Shown here in pieces: positions 26,876 through 37,645 of a DNA stretch of 64,000 bases (position 1 is its first letter; each line of letters opens with the position of its first letter). The position numbers were made by a program, and so were the translations under genes. The stretch lies in NCBI RefSeq assembly GCF_000372725.1, contig NW_005201123.1, forward strand, positions 1 through 64,000, read 5' to 3'. The notes below the pieces were generated by a model. That model ran no database searches, was not told the DNA's origin, and saw only the letters and a program-made list of their open reading frames with translations. The DNA comes from Emiliania huxleyi CCMP1516 (taxonomy: Eukaryota; Haptophyta; Isochrysidales; Noelaerhabdaceae).

Positions 26876-28976
26876 GATATTGGGAGACACCTTCGGGACC
26901 CGGCTGCGTGCTACACCTACGGGACCCGGCTGCATGTCATGTGGCAAACCATTTCCCTGCGCCACCAAAGAGCGCTTCACGTGTGGGCGTGCAGCACAGG
27001 AAGGAGACGCGCGGCGAGAGCGTGAGCAGCAGCGACTGTGGGCAGAGAGCTGGCAGAACGCGAGCGAGACGTGGGATGTTTGGGGCCGTGTCGTGTCGAG
27101 TCGACCTACGCGCCCGCTCGACGAGCCTCGACGCGGCGCAGGAAGCCGTGACGGCTGGTGCTGCACACCGCCATCGCAGCGTGTTGAAAAGGCGCTCTTG
27201 GCGCCACCGCGGTGGTGATCGAGCGCGTCGCGCACACGATAAAACGTGCGTACGTGATGGTGGTGAGCTCGGTCGAAGGTGGTGGGCCGAAAACGCGAGT
27301 AGGTACGGCCGCGCGGGGCCACGGCGAGCTTTGCGCAGAAATCGCACGCTTAGCTGGGCGATTTTGCCACATTTTGCCCTCTCGCGCGATCTTCTCGCGT
27401 CGGCAAGCGCGCGGGCCAGGATGGGCTAGCCGGCCCCGCCATGCTGGACGGGCCAGCGGCTGGCACGCGCCGGCCACCCCGGCGGCGCGGCGGCCTCATC
27501 GCGCTCGTCGTCTGCGAGGCCACCGCTCGGCGTCGCCGCGTCCGACGGCGATGGCGCTTGGCTGTGAGGTGGGATGGCGGCATGGTGCGCGCGGACGTGG
27601 GGGTGGTGCGGGATGCGCGTGCCAGCAAGCATAGTTTCACCTCCCCAACCCCGCAGGCGCGCCGACGTGCTGCCCGAGCGCGTTTGGAGGCAGCAGCTGC
27701 TCCTCGCGAGGCGCCTTCGGAGGGGTGCCACACCCCTTTCCCAGCCGCGCGCGAGTTATGCTCCGATTTGCGCTCTTTTTCGCACACGCCCGACGCTAGT
27801 AGGTGAGGATCGACCATCCTCCGCTAGCAGGGCTTCGTCGGGCGCGTCTTCGTCGAGCGGTGGTGCATCTCCCATGCTCCCACCCGCGCCCTCCTGGCAG
27901 CCCGCCCGCGGCCCACACCGACGCCCTCACGCGCTCACCCTAGTCGTAGGTGCGCTTTTTTTGCGTGGTCCCCGTCGATATGGGGCGCTGGGCGATGGCT
28001 GGGCTTGTCACCGGGCATACTGGCCCCTCAGGGGGCCAGTATGCCCGGGTGCGAAATCGAGGCGGTGCGGCCGCTGCGCGCAGCCTGTCCGGCCGGCGCG
28101 CGCATGGTTCCGTAGCCCGTCTAGTGCCTCACTGACCGACTCCAGCGCCACGGTGTACGTGGCCGGTGTGGTACTGGGGCTGGGCAGCCTTGGGGCCGGC
28201 GGAGACCGCCGTCTAGCGGTCGCACTAGTCTCTTTTCGTTGTTCGACCTGTTTGTTCGACGGTTGTTCGACCATACTTTGAGCCTTAATTATTAATTCAT
28301 GTTTGGGTCCCTGAGGTCGATACTAGCGTCTGTAACTTGCCACAAGCGTGCTTTACAAAAGTCCAGCGGAGCGGGAGTCGCAGAACGGCCGTCCGCGCGC
28401 GCTGTGAACAGTGCCATGGTCGAACGTTGTTCGACGACGTCGAACACGTAGCGAAAGAGAGACCGCGGGTGGGTTGGAGTGGGGCTCGCTGCGAGGAAGG
28501 GCTGTGTAAGTAAGTAAGAAGCCGATCCCCGCCCGTATTCCGCCCCACTCACTCCTCCCCACTGCTACCCCACCCACCCATTCGTTCGGGCCGGCATACG
28601 TACGCGGCCACGCACGCCTCGCAGATTCGTTTCTCGCGCCTGGGTCGGGCGCGCGGGGCACCCCCCGGGTCGCTCGACCAGCGATCCGTCCGAAGAGGTA
28701 ACCGCTATGCGAAGGAGAGAGCGGGGCCTCTCGACGCCTCTGTCCCTTTCCCCACAACGTTCAAAATCGGCGCAAAACTCGTGGGCGCCCATCGAAGACA
28801 TACAGTTGTACATGCTGGGGCCGGCCCCGCGCGTGCTATCACCCTTCCCTCACACGGTGTACGCGGTGCACGGACAAACGTGCGCGGTCAGCATCGGTCC
28901 CCACGATAGCAGCAAGGCTGTTCGGGACGCAGCCTGCGAGTGGGGACTGCCAAACGGATCGCGGGTGACAACGGCT
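26876..28976. other. Long stretch without a supported gene
   Basis: Several frames stay open because GC content is high, but none shows a recognisable domain, exon-intron structure or a codon pattern better than its shadow frames. Around 28010-28050 a perfect inverted repeat, ACTGGCCCCTCAGGGGGCCAGT, stands out. The part near 28220-28270 repeats TTGTTCGAC three times. Confidence 0.4.
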
Positions 28977-29200
28977 ACGGGACCGGCCCCAGCTTCGGCT
29001 GAGGGCTGAGGTAGAGCACGACCGACAAGCTTGCCGAGCCTGACCTCCCTCCCGAAGGCGATGCGCGAACCGCCAAGGAGCGGTGCCGGTGGGGTCCTCA
29101 CCCCGGCGGCCCACGGCCGTCTTAGCCTAGCGCAGCGCGAACTCGCTCTGAGCCTAGCGCAGCGCGAGATTTGCGCAGCAACCCGGCCGGGCAACCCTTA
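28977..29200 (+). repeat. Dispersed repeat family G, partner at 58095-58305
   Basis: Shared blocks: GGGACCGGCCCCAGCTTCGG, GAGGGCTGAGGTAGAGC, TCCTCACCCCGGCGGCCC, GCCTAGCGCAGCGCGAACTC and GATTTGCGCAGCAACCCGGC. Both copies have the same orientation and both end shortly before a plus-strand gene. Confidence 0.8.
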
Positions 29201-29221
29201 AAAAAACTTATTGTGTGTTAG

Positions 29222-29330
29222 TCTCCCCCCATTCCCAGGGCCTCCAGGGCTCGCACCTCAACCTCTCACAGACCAGCGCACAGCGCCATCGGACGTATTT
29301 TCTTCTCAATAACAAGGCTGTGAACAAGAC
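29222..29330 (-). repeat. Dispersed repeat family C, inverted copy
   Basis: Reverse complement of the blocks at 16573 and 17964, including the GAGAAGAAAATACGTCCGAT and CTGTGAGAGGTTGAGGTGCG parts. It sits just upstream of the glycosyltransferase-like gene. Confidence 0.75.
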
Positions 29331-29405
29331 GCCGCACAGGCACGCTCGCTCGCCGCCTTGCGCTCGCCGCGTCGCTCTCTCCCTGCCCGATCCCCGCGAG
29401 TCCGC

Positions 29406-30209
29406 ATGGTGGGCGACACTTGGCAGCCGCCCGCGGTCGCCGCTTGCATTACCGGCCACGTTCGGACGCTCAGCATCACCGCGTCCAACATATTCGAGAC
29501 GATGATTGCGCCGATTCGTGATCATGTCGATGTATTCTCCGCCCTCAGTCCTGTGATTGATGATCGCTATCCGCCACGGAACGCATGGCATCCAAAATAT
29601 CAGAGCCAGACAGGCCCGAGGAAAAACAGCACGACGACGATGACGAAAGATCGCATTGAGCAGTGGATGCACATCTTCAGTCCGATCAGCGTGGACGTCG
29701 AGACGACCACGAACGAAAACGAAGGTCTTCATCGCTGCTTCCAGAAAGTGCAGCGGCGTGAACGGGAGCGCCACTCGCTCTATCGCTTCCTTCTGCGGCT
29801 GCGCCCGGACGTTGCGTACCAAACGCGGCTGCCCGAGTGGCCGGCGTGGTGGAATTTGGTTCGGCACGCAGAAAGTAGTCTAGCGCTCACCGACGTCAGC
29901 TCACCGAACACAAGCTGCTTCAAGGACGTGTGGTCGCTCATGACGCGGGCGGCGGCGGCGGCCTACTTTGCGCCCTCGTGGCCGCCGCCATGCGCTCCGC
30001 GAACAGCTACCGCCGCATGGTTGGGCACGGCCGAGTGCAGCCTTGGCTGTGCCTTGCACCGGGCCAACGTGACCGCGGTGGCTGTTCCGCTGCAGCGACT
30101 CATTGTGCGCCAGTGGCATGGCATGAGCCAGCTTCCAAAGTCCACGGCCAGCCTCCCACGACTCGCCTGGGACGCGAGTATCGGGGGAGATTCGAGGAGA
30201 TTTCGATAA
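29406..30209 (+). CDS. Glycosyltransferase-like protein, uncharacterised algal family
   Basis: A single open exon of 267 residues from the ATG at 29406. It opens with VAACITGHVRTLSITASNIF, a Rossmann-like start seen in uncharacterised glycosyltransferase-like proteins, then DHVDVFSALS, RFLLRLRPDVAYQTRLPEWP and CFKDVWSLMTRAAAAAYFAP. The C-terminal AECSLGCALHRANVTAVAVP matches the PECLLNRFLRRRGV block of the fragment at 36857-37420, so the two are relatives. The acceptor and reaction are unknown. No signal peptide is evident from this start; a start further upstream in the repeat is possible. Repeats C and G lie just upstream. Confidence 0.55.
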   Translation: MVGDTWQPPAVAACITGHVRTLSITASNIFETMIAPIRDHVDVFSALSPVIDDRYPPRNAWHPKYQSQTGPRKNSTTTMTKDRIEQWMHIFSPISVDVETTTNENEGLHRCFQKVQRRERERHSLYRFLLRLRPDVAYQTRLPEWPAWWNLVRHAESSLALTDVSSPNTSCFKDVWSLMTRAAAAAYFAPSWPPPCAPRTATAAWLGTAECSLGCALHRANVTAVAVPLQRLIVRQWHGMSQLPKSTASLPRLAWDASIGGDSRRFR

Positions 30210-31195
30210 CATCACACCGATATACCGCCTCGGTTGTGACCTTACCGTGCGTACTTTTAGTTACTCTCTCGAGCCCAACGACTAAACAAAAACGCGACAC
30301 ACGATCTGTGATCACCACCTTCCGTACATGACGACGCGCCCATTGTGGTGCTGGTGGTCCTGCGTTCCTCCGCGCGGCGGCGGCAGCGGCTGCAGCTCGC
30401 GGAGTGTGATGACGTTGACGACGCTCGACGCTCTCGTCGTCCACCATCTCGTCGTCGTCGTCGTACAGCGCGTCGTCGTCGTCGTCGTACTCATCGTCGA
30501 GCTCCTCGACGCGCGCGCAGCCATTTGTGAAGACCCCCCCCCCCCCCCCCCGCCCACGCGCCGACATGGGCGGGTCCCCAGTGTGGGGACGGGCGCTTCC
30601 CACGTTCGCGGACAAGGAGTCGTGCCCTATGATCTCCTTAAAGGCAAAACACAACATGATCTGCGGTTGGCAAAGGGGGCTTCACACTCACACTGACACA
30701 ACCTCGATCGAACCCCCCCCCCCCCCCCGGCCAAGCCCACTCGATCCCTACTCGAGTACAACCTACCTTTACTTGAGGCTTGCTTGTGAGCCCACATCTC
30801 CCTGCGAACTAGAATCTCCGCATTTTACCTCTCCAATGCCATCGCGCGATGACAGATGGTTGTCCTCGAATAAGGGGAAAACCCAACGGGCGCGGCACTT
30901 GGAGCACTTGCGACTTGGAGGCAGCAGGCAACCTCACATCCAGGGCCGGGGAATAAATCAGGAATAAATAAATAGAGCGGGCATCTCCAGGAGAGACGAT
31001 GGGCGACCCGCACGAACGTACAGAGGGCACAGTGCGCACCCCGCCCCGCTCGCAGGGCGTGCATCACACAGGTGGGCTGTGTGACTCGTCGGGGTCTCTG
31101 GGGACTCTTGACAGAGGTGTGCTAGTCGCTATAGTCGGACGGTTCCGGCACGTCTGATGGGCAGTTCGGGCTCGAGTGAGAGCCGCGGTCCGAGG

Positions 31196-31478
31196 GCAGG
31201 CGAGAGCACCCCGAGAGCAACCGAGAGCAACCGAGAGCAACCGAGAGCAACCCGAGATGACCCCAGTTGGCCCGAGGCCAGGCGAGAGCGCGCGAGATCA
31301 CCCGAGATTATCCGAGACCACCCGAGATTATCCGAGATCACCCGAGATTACCCGAGATTGCCCGAGATGGGACTGGGCTGCTGGTCGTCAGGCGTGGATA
31401 ATCTCGGGTCATCTCGGGTCATCTCGGGTCATCTCGGGTCATCTCGGGTCATCTCGGCTGCTGGTCGTCAGGCGTGGG
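31196..31478. repeat. Two 10-bp tandem repeat arrays bounded by a 22-bp direct repeat
   Basis: CGAGAGCAAC and CGAGATTATC/CACC units run from 31200 to 31370, then ATCTCGGGTC repeats five times at 31402-31455. The second array is enclosed by two copies of GGCTGCTGGTCGTCAGGCGT (near 31377 and 31460). This is the arrangement of an intron with copied ends, but I cannot assign surrounding exons to a gene. Confidence 0.7.
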
Positions 31479-31593
31479 CTCGCTCCACCGGCTACGGCCG
31501 GCTGCGCTGGGGGGGCTGGTGAGAGGCAGGGGCGGGCGAGAGGCAGCCTAGAGAGAGATGTGCCTCCCGCCGCCGCGGCCCCGGTCTAGGTTA

Positions 31594-31868
31594 ACTTGAG
31601 CACTTGAGCACTGGATAGGGTCGATTCCGCATGGTACGGGACCCCTCGATCGTCTCGCCCTCCCTCACTGGTGTGTTCATTGGGGGGGGTCATAACAAAC
31701 ACGGTACAGGATCGAGGTGCACGCTGCCGAAGCAGTGTCGCCCCCCCTCTCCCCGACGGCGATGGCGGTGTGACCGATCGAGCTACAAGAGGAGCTTGTT
31801 CAGCAGGATCCGGGATAGTCTCGTGCACTACCTCACTGGGCCTGAGACCACAGAGCCAGCATCCCGTC
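31594..31868. repeat. Dispersed repeat family B, copy 1
   Basis: Begins with CTTGAGCACTTGAGCACTGG and includes CCGCATGGTACGGGACCCCT, a G run, AACACGGTACAGGATCGAGG and GACCGATCGAGCTACAAGAG. The copy at 35088-35365 is about 95 percent alike; 50184-50344 and 11336-11482 are shorter. The minus strand keeps one frame open (VARSVTPPSPSGRGG) in both full copies. Confidence 0.85.
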
Positions 31869-32254
31869 ACCGTCTCGGAGGTTAACTAAAGCGCAGCCAT
31901 TGGCAGCGCCATGCGGCTATGGCTGGCAGCGCTACGCGCGACGTCGGCACGCAGGGCGAGGGCGGGGAGGATGAGATCGAGGAGCGCTCAGTTGCTCACT
32001 CAGCTGCTCAGCGCAGGAGGACCGCCCGGTGGGCGTAGGTGGCGCAGGGGCAAGGGACGGAGCAAGGGCAGCAAGGGTAGGGGTAAGGGCATGCGGGGTT
32101 GGGGCAAAGACGGGGAGGGGAGGGCCTGGAACTTTTGTGCGCAGCCCGCAATCTTTCACAGCTCTGAACGCGAGGGCCTCCTGGCGGGTAGGCGGCGTGG
32201 GGCGTGGACGGAAGCGACCTGTGACGCCACCAGTCGAACTCTGACTCACGGCCA

Positions 32255-32614
32255 ATGCCCACGCGGCGAAGTACTGGTGCATACCTGTCGGCGTTCCTCC
32301 TCTCTGCCGCGCTCTTTCGCATGCACATCGACGAGGAGGCGGGTCACAGAGCTCTCAGCGCCGCGGTCACCCTCGCTGCCGCTGCCGTGGTGATGTACGC
32401 CGCATTTTTCGCCCTGTCGATGTACTTTGTCGCGGTGCGCTTCCGGCGCCCTCGTTGTCTCTTGGAGCCCGATTTGACGGCACCCTCCCTTGTTTCAGAC
32501 AAAGCTGCCGCACGCTGCCGACAACATATCTTCGCCGCCGCCACGCCGGAGGGAGGTGACCGCGCAGCGATTACCCTCGTGCGGGATATCACATTGAGCA
32601 TGTGCATGGTGTGA
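32255..32614 (+). CDS. Small putative membrane protein, unknown family
   Basis: A 119-residue frame starts at the ATG at 32255. It has two hydrophobic stretches, GAYLSAFLLSAALF and a longer one of about 25 residues (AVTLAAAAVVMYAAFFALSM), followed by a basic and then polar C-terminus. The hydrophobic pattern is what supports it; I recognise no family. It could equally be a chance frame in GC-rich sequence. Confidence 0.3.
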   Translation: MPTRRSTGAYLSAFLLSAALFRMHIDEEAGHRALSAAVTLAAAAVVMYAAFFALSMYFVAVRFRRPRCLLEPDLTAPSLVSDKAAARCRQHIFAAATPEGGDRAAITLVRDITLSMCMV

Positions 32615-32943
32615 CTCTCTGCGTTTGGGTATGGTGTGTGTGTGTTGGCCGCGCGTGCAAGCGCCAAGTCCCAAGAGGACTTCGAGCCACGGTGTGCAGA
32701 GGGGTGTACAAGCTGCTACGTAAGCTCTCGGTTGTACCGTAGGCGTAGGCCGTACGGTATGTTTGGTAGTGACTCTGGTTCCTGGCGGTTAGAGGAGTTA
32801 CGGCCCCTAGACAGGTTGATCACGAGTCACAGGGCCGCCACAGCGCGCGCGGCGAATGCCCAGCGTCGGTCTGCACTTCGCGCGCGCCGCCCAGCGAGCT
32901 CAGCGTCCTCCTCTCAGAGGCCACTGACTCTATGTTTCGTCGC

Positions 32944-34995
32944 TCATCTCAGCGCGCCCCACGGCCCGGTCTTGCTCGCGACGCGGCCGAGCGCCATGAC
33001 GACCTGCATGCCGAAGCAAGCCGCGAGCGACGCCCACACCGCGAGCAGGCCGCTGCCAAAGACCTGGCGCGAGAGGAGCAGCACGAGCACCGCGCTCGAG
33101 GCCCACATAGCGGCAGTCGAGCCGATCCAGTCGCGCCCGCCCATGAGCACGGCGTTGGCGGGGTACGCGAGGCCCTTGAGCACCTGCGAGATGCACCGCG
33201 CGATGAGCCGAGCGGAGCCGAGATAGATGTGCCGAGAGGAGCCGAGAGGAGCCGAGAGGAGCCGAGAGGAGCCGAGAGGAGCCGAGAGGAGCCGAGAGGA
33301 GCCGAGAGGAGCCGAGAGGAGCCGAGAGGAGCCGAGAGGAGCCGAGAGGAGCCAAGAGGAGCCGAGAGGAGCCGAGAGGAGCCGAGAGGAGCACCTGCGT
33401 GATCAGCACCGCCGGCATGACGGCGATCGCCGCCGCGCGCACCTCGGCCGACGTGGTCAGAATGCCGACCGCAGTGCCGCGTACAGACCACGTCGCTATC
33501 GACAGGGCGGCGGCGAGGCCTCCCCCGAGCTGCAGCCCCCGCCGCAGCACAAACCGCGCGCCCGCCACGCACTGCGCCGCCTCGGCGGCGGTAGCGGCGG
33601 TAGCGGCGGTAGCGGCGGCGGAGGCGGCGGAGGCGGCGGAGGCGGCGGAGGCGGCGGAGGCGGCGGAGGCGGCGGGCGGCGAGCCCTCGTCGCCCTCGTC
33701 GCCCTCGTCGCCGCCCCGAGGAGGCAGCAGGGCAGAGCGCCTGTTCAGCTCGCGAGACAGCAGCGCCTGCATCGCCAGCGAGACAGCCTCGCACAGCTGC
33801 GTCGTCGCCACGCCCAGCTGGAAGGTCAGCGCGTACGCCGCAGCGGGCACCGAACCGAGCGACGCCGCCGCGCGCGCGGCGTAAGAGTACCCCCACAGCT
33901 TGCCAACCGTGCGCACGTAGATGGCGGAGCCAGCGCCCAGGTACCCTCGCGCCGCGGCGCTCAGAGCGGCGGGCGGTGGCAACCGCACGCCGCGCCCTTT
34001 GCTGCCGCCTTCGCGAGCGAGCCTCCGCAGCAGCAGGAGTAGCAGCGGCAGGGCGGAGACATAGTTCGCCGCCGCCGTCGCGGCGGCCGCGCCCGAGCAG
34101 CCGAGGCCGCACCCGAAGATGAGAATCGGGTCGAGGGCCTAGCGTGCGAATACGCCGATGTCGGGGCGTGAAGACGGTATCGCGCAGTGCGTTGACAGCA
34201 CCGCGTGAATACGAGGGCAGCGGAGACAGCGGGACACCGCGCGCAGTACAGCGGAGTACGCGTCTGAGCGGCGGTTTGAATACAACGCCATGTCTCACGG
34301 GCTCTAGGGCCGCGGGCCGCGTTGACGGCGGCGCCCGCGAGCGTACAGAGCAGCGGCGTGAGAGTGTCGCCGAGCCCGCGGTACAGCCCCTGCATCACGA
34401 GCTGGAGCGTCACCGCGGGCGCGCCGATCGAGCGGAGGCGCAGGTACGCCGCGGCGGGCGCGGCGAGGGGGGACCCCGCGGAGGCACCAAAGCCGGCGAC
34501 AATCTTTGGGGCAAAGGCCGTGAAGACAGCCGTCTGGACGAGGCCCAAGAAGAGCGCGAGAGCGAGCGCGGCGATGACGGAGGAGAGGAGCGCGTCGCCC
34601 TCGGCGCCGGCGACGAGCGACGTCGACGTCTTGGTCAGCGGGTCGCCGAAGAGCTTCGCGATTGAATAGGTGGCGGCGATGCCGATGCCGGCGGCGCCGA
34701 GCTCCGCCGCACCGAGCCTGCCGAGGTAGAGCGTGTCGACGAGCGAGAGGAGGTTCTCACACGAGAGCGCTGCCAGGGACGGCAGCGCGATCGAGCGCAG
34801 CTCACGGTCGAGCGTGCGCCGCCGCTGGGGTGGCGGCAGCAGAGCCGGTGGCAGCTGCGCGGCGTCGTCGGCGTCGCTGGCGGCGAGAGCGCGCGCTGGA
34901 AGCGAGACGCGAACGGTCTGCACTGCACGCGCGAGGCGCGGGCGGTGGAGGGCTGGCGCGTGCGCCGCGACCGCGAGGAGTGCGAGGAGAGGCAT
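32944..34995 (-). CDS. MATE-family multidrug/toxic-compound exporter, probably plastid or other organelle
   Basis: Three exons on the minus strand, 34995-34318, 34138-33395 and 33183-32944, close in phase to 553 residues. The start MPLLALLAVAAHAPALHRPR looks like a signal peptide followed by an Arg/Ala-rich leader. MATE features are ELRSIALPSLAALSCENLLS, LVDTLYLGRLGAAELGAAGI, TSTSLVAGAEG, QLVMQGLYRGLGDTLTPLL and VLKGLAYPANAVLMGGRDWI, with about 12 hydrophobic segments. MATE proteins expel organic compounds in exchange for H+ or Na+. An Ala/Ser run (33590-33675) lies in the cytosolic loop. Intron 1 is GC-AG and intron 2 GT-AG; intron 2 is a tandem repeat. Both begin with a copy of the next exon start (GCCC, GTGCTC). 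Confidence 0.88.
33222..33392. repeat. 10-bp tandem repeat (GCCGAGAGGA) filling MATE intron 2
   Basis: About seventeen GCCGAGAGGA units with a single C-to-A change occupy nearly all of the 211-bp intron. The exons on both sides start with GTGCTC on the coding strand if the intron start is included. Confidence 0.95.
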
Positions 34996-35087
34996 TATAA
35001 TGTCTATGGCCGTGCTGCACGCGGCGAGTAGCGGCGGCAAACCCGGAAAGTGGGTCAAAAATGACCAGACTCACGTGTAGGCGCGTA

Positions 35088-35365
35088 TCTTGAGCACTTG
35101 AGCACTGGATAGGGTCGATTCCGCATGGTACGGGACCCCTCGATCGTCTCGCCCACCCTCACTGGTGTGTTCATTGGGGGGGGTCATAACAAACACGGTA
35201 CAGGATCGAGGTGCACGCTGCCGAAGCAGTGTCGTCCCCCCTCTCCCCGACGGCGATGGCGGTGTGACCGATCGAGCTACAAGAGGAGCTTGTTCAGCAG
35301 GATCCGAGTTAGACCGGTGCACTACCTCACTGGGCCTGAGATCACCGGAACGCTTCTCGTCACCG
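35088..35365. repeat. Dispersed repeat family B, copy 2
   Basis: Nearly the same as 31594-31868, in the same orientation. It ends shortly before GTGTGGGATCGAACCACTCC, where the two copies diverge. It lies just upstream (5') of the MATE gene. Confidence 0.85.
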
Positions 35366-35769
35366 TCTCGGGTTTGTGTGGGATCGAACCACTCCGGAAT
35401 GGGCAAGCCCATCGTTCGCTGGATTGTGCCTTTCCCTCACCTGCAGGGGACAGCCGAGGGTACACCGTGCGCCGTGTCGGCCGGACCGGGCCCGGTGGAG
35501 GAGGGGGAAGGGGGGGAGGGGGGGGGGGGAGCGGGGGCTCTTCCAGGTGAGAAAAAGGCAGGCATAGCAACTTTGACACGTACTACCGAAGCAAACAACG
35601 TACCCCGACCCGCGCCAGCTTTTCGTCTGCGTCCCCCCCATCGTCCCCTCCCCATCACACGCTTAGTGCCCGAGTCCGGCCGCCCACCCTCACGCCGGGC
35701 AGCCTTCCTCTGGTTGCGCGTTTTCTCGCGCTTACTCCTCGGAAACCTCCTCTCACCCCCACCCCCCGC

Positions 35770-36214
35770 AACAAAACAGTCACGATCATCACCTCCGAGG
35801 TGGCCACTTACCCAGAGATCAAAAACGCTCGGCCTGGAGCGAAAAAAGCAAGCGAGTGGTTATTGTAACTGGTATTCTCGATTACCGCGGTACACCAACT
35901 AACTCGTACACGTATACGTAAGTAAACCCCCGCCGATGCCCCCTCTTTCTCCCCGCCCGCAGCTATGGCGACACACCTCAGGAGGTATCGCGGGGCAGAG
36001 ATGGCTGCTCGAGGTGGAGAGCAAAGCCGCGGATCGGATCACCCTTTTCGAGCGGATGCATTCATTACGTTTGTGCCGCGTCCCGTGCCCCCGAGTTCAT
36101 TTTATATGCATTCATTACCTCCTGCGGGACTGGGGCTGGGAGCCCTTCGCGACCATTGACGTGGGCGACGAACTTGACCATCAGGACTCGGGGCGCGTTT
36201 ACCGATTCGGCGAG
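35770..36214 (+). repeat. Long inverted duplication, arm 1 (arm 2 at 43907-44308)
   Basis: Around 400 bp match the reverse complement of 43907-44308 with few differences, from AACAGTCACGATCATCACCT to TACCGATTCGGCG. Arm 1 has an extra 50 bp at 36061-36110 between two copies of ATGCATTCATTAC. The arms are 7.7 kb apart. Confidence 0.9.
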
Positions 36215-36532
36215 GGATTCGACGGGGATTTCGAATACGTCTCGTTCGACGACGCCGCGCTCGCCTCGATGTTTCGCTTCCGCGTGTACCGCTGGTCTGC
36301 TCGCGGGCGGTGGCTCGGCGTGCGGCTCGGGTCTGGTGTGCTCTCGGTGGTCGTCTACTGGATCCTTCGCATCCTGCTGTTCATCTATTTGGTGATCGGC
36401 GTGCCAGTGGCCCTCGTGCTAACCCCTGTGACCGTTTTCCTGAACTTCTGCCTCCACGCCCATGCAGCACGGCGTTTACCTCAGGTGTGGACGGACGACA
36501 ATCAGGACGGAACGGAACAGGCCGTAAGATAA
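35936..36532 (+). CDS. Putative membrane protein overlapping the inverted duplication, doubtful
   Basis: A frame of 198 residues. The first two thirds lie in the duplicated arm (WGWEPFATIDVGDELDHQDS is also readable in arm 2). The unique last third has two hydrophobic stretches (SGVLSVVVYWILRILLFIYL and VIGVPVALVLTPVTVFLNF). The 50-bp insertion at 36061-36110 shifts the frame within the arm, so the two arms do not encode the same N-terminus. The piece with the membrane spans may be a real exon whose true upstream part differs. No family recognised. Confidence 0.3.
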   Translation: MPPLSPRPQLWRHTSGGIAGQRWLLEVESKAADRITLFERMHSLRLCRVPCPRVHFICIHYLLRDWGWEPFATIDVGDELDHQDSGRVYRFGEGFDGDFEYVSFDDAALASMFRFRVYRWSARGRWLGVRLGSGVLSVVVYWILRILLFIYLVIGVPVALVLTPVTVFLNFCLHAHAARRLPQVWTDDNQDGTEQAVR

Positions 36533-36856
36533 GGGGCTAGGGTAAGGTGGAGAGCACGGCGCCGCCTGCTCTTTGGGCCAATCCCCGCCGAGGACTGCCA
36601 GTGCGACTATTGAGCACCCGGGCCCTCCGTGTGCTGATGATTTCGTGACCCCCCGGCCCCGCAAACTCGAAACTGTCGAGCCTCCAGCTCTCTCTACCCC
36701 CCCCCCCCCCCTCAACTCTACACGAGTTTCCGCCAGGCGACGAGGCGAGCTCGCTACACGAAAACACGAGAGGCGCTCTATTGGCAACATGACTAGCCAC
36801 ATGCAAGTCTTTTACGGTATTTTGTGAAGGTGATAGGTGAAAAAAGTGTGTGGAAT

Positions 36857-37420
36857 TCAAACAATCACATGGTTGCGTTGCGTTCTACTCGCATGCCACA
36901 AACGCGAGCCCCGCTCGGTTGACGCATGACGGTTCGTCGTTGCCACATGCCTGGCGGGCTGAGCTGCCAACGAGCGGATGGCGCAACCTTCTCTCAGCTC
37001 GGCGTGAAATTGTGAGGAAATCGATGGCGCAGCTCCAGCTCCAGCATGCTCTTTAGCCGGGGCCACAAAATCCGTGGGCGCAGCGTCCACGAGTGAGCGC
37101 AGCTTCGCGCCGACGCAGTGTCGCAGAAGGTAGCGCACGGTCGATGGATCAAGCCACAAGCACACTCGCTGGCTGCCCAGCGTATCGTTCGGAACCACCC
37201 CTCTCCGACGGAGAAAACGGTTGAGCAGGCACTCGGGCGGCACGTCCGCGCGCGCCCCGCCGCTCCGGGCCATGTACTTTGGTGGGCAGAAGGGTGCGTA
37301 CGCTTCTCGCGGCACGCAGGCCTCGACTTCCGGATGGGCGTTGAAGTACAGAGCTGCGACCGAGCGCGGCATGATGCCCAGCATGTCATGCACCTGGCGC
37401 AGGGGCGTGCGGGCGGGCGT
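36857..37420 (-). CDS. Glycosyltransferase-like fragment, C-terminal exon only
   Basis: The frame starts after a good intron end (CAG before GTGCATGACATGCTGGGC on the minus strand) and reads VHDMLGIMPRSVAALYFNAH, then VPPECLLNRFLRRRGVVPND. It is related to the gene at 29406-30209 (CFKDVWSLMTRAAAAAYF, AECSLGCALHRANV). No preceding exon with the N-terminal fold is found within 2 kb upstream, so this is a truncated copy or the last exon of a broken gene. Confidence 0.45.
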   Translation of the reverse strand, partial: TPARTPLRQVHDMLGIMPRSVAALYFNAHPEVEACVPREAYAPFCPPKYMARSGGARADVPPECLLNRFLRRRGVVPNDTLGSQRVCLWLDPSTVRYLLRHCVGAKLRSLVDAAPTDFVAPAKEHAGAGAAPSISSQFHAELREGCAIRSLAAQPARHVATTNRHASTERGSRLWHASRTQRNHVIV

Positions 37421-37561
37421 GGACAGATGATGACGACACGCACGAGCGACACACAGACACAAACAAGCTCACAAGACACACAGCCAGCGGGCTGCCACAC
37501 ACCCTGAGTCGGCGTACACATAACTCAGGGCCACATCCTCCCTGTCGCCCCCCCCAGCACT

Positions 37562-37645
37562 CCACGGTGCCAAGGGCACAAACAAGGGCACAACTCAAAC
37601 AACAGACGACAGGAAGTGACATGCGAGGCTAGAGCAGGCTTGCTC
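37562..37645. repeat. Dispersed repeat pair with 1893-1972
   Basis: Shares CACGGTGCCAAGGGCACAAA, then ACAACAGACGACAGG and GAGGCTAGAGCAG with the sequence at 1893-1972. Confidence 0.6.

Noticed and set aside
27574..28281. Plus-strand frame of 235 codons
   Set aside because: No family, no exon signals and equally long shadow frames; high GC alone explains it.
30100..30657. Minus-strand frame with an acidic DDDDD run (185 codons)
   Set aside because: It overlaps the end of the glycosyltransferase-like gene, the acidic run comes from a CGTCGT microsatellite, and no domain is visible.
35370..35400. GGATCGAACCACTCC resembling a tRNA T-arm on the minus strand
   Set aside because: No matching acceptor stem, anticodon arm or D-arm could be formed around it.
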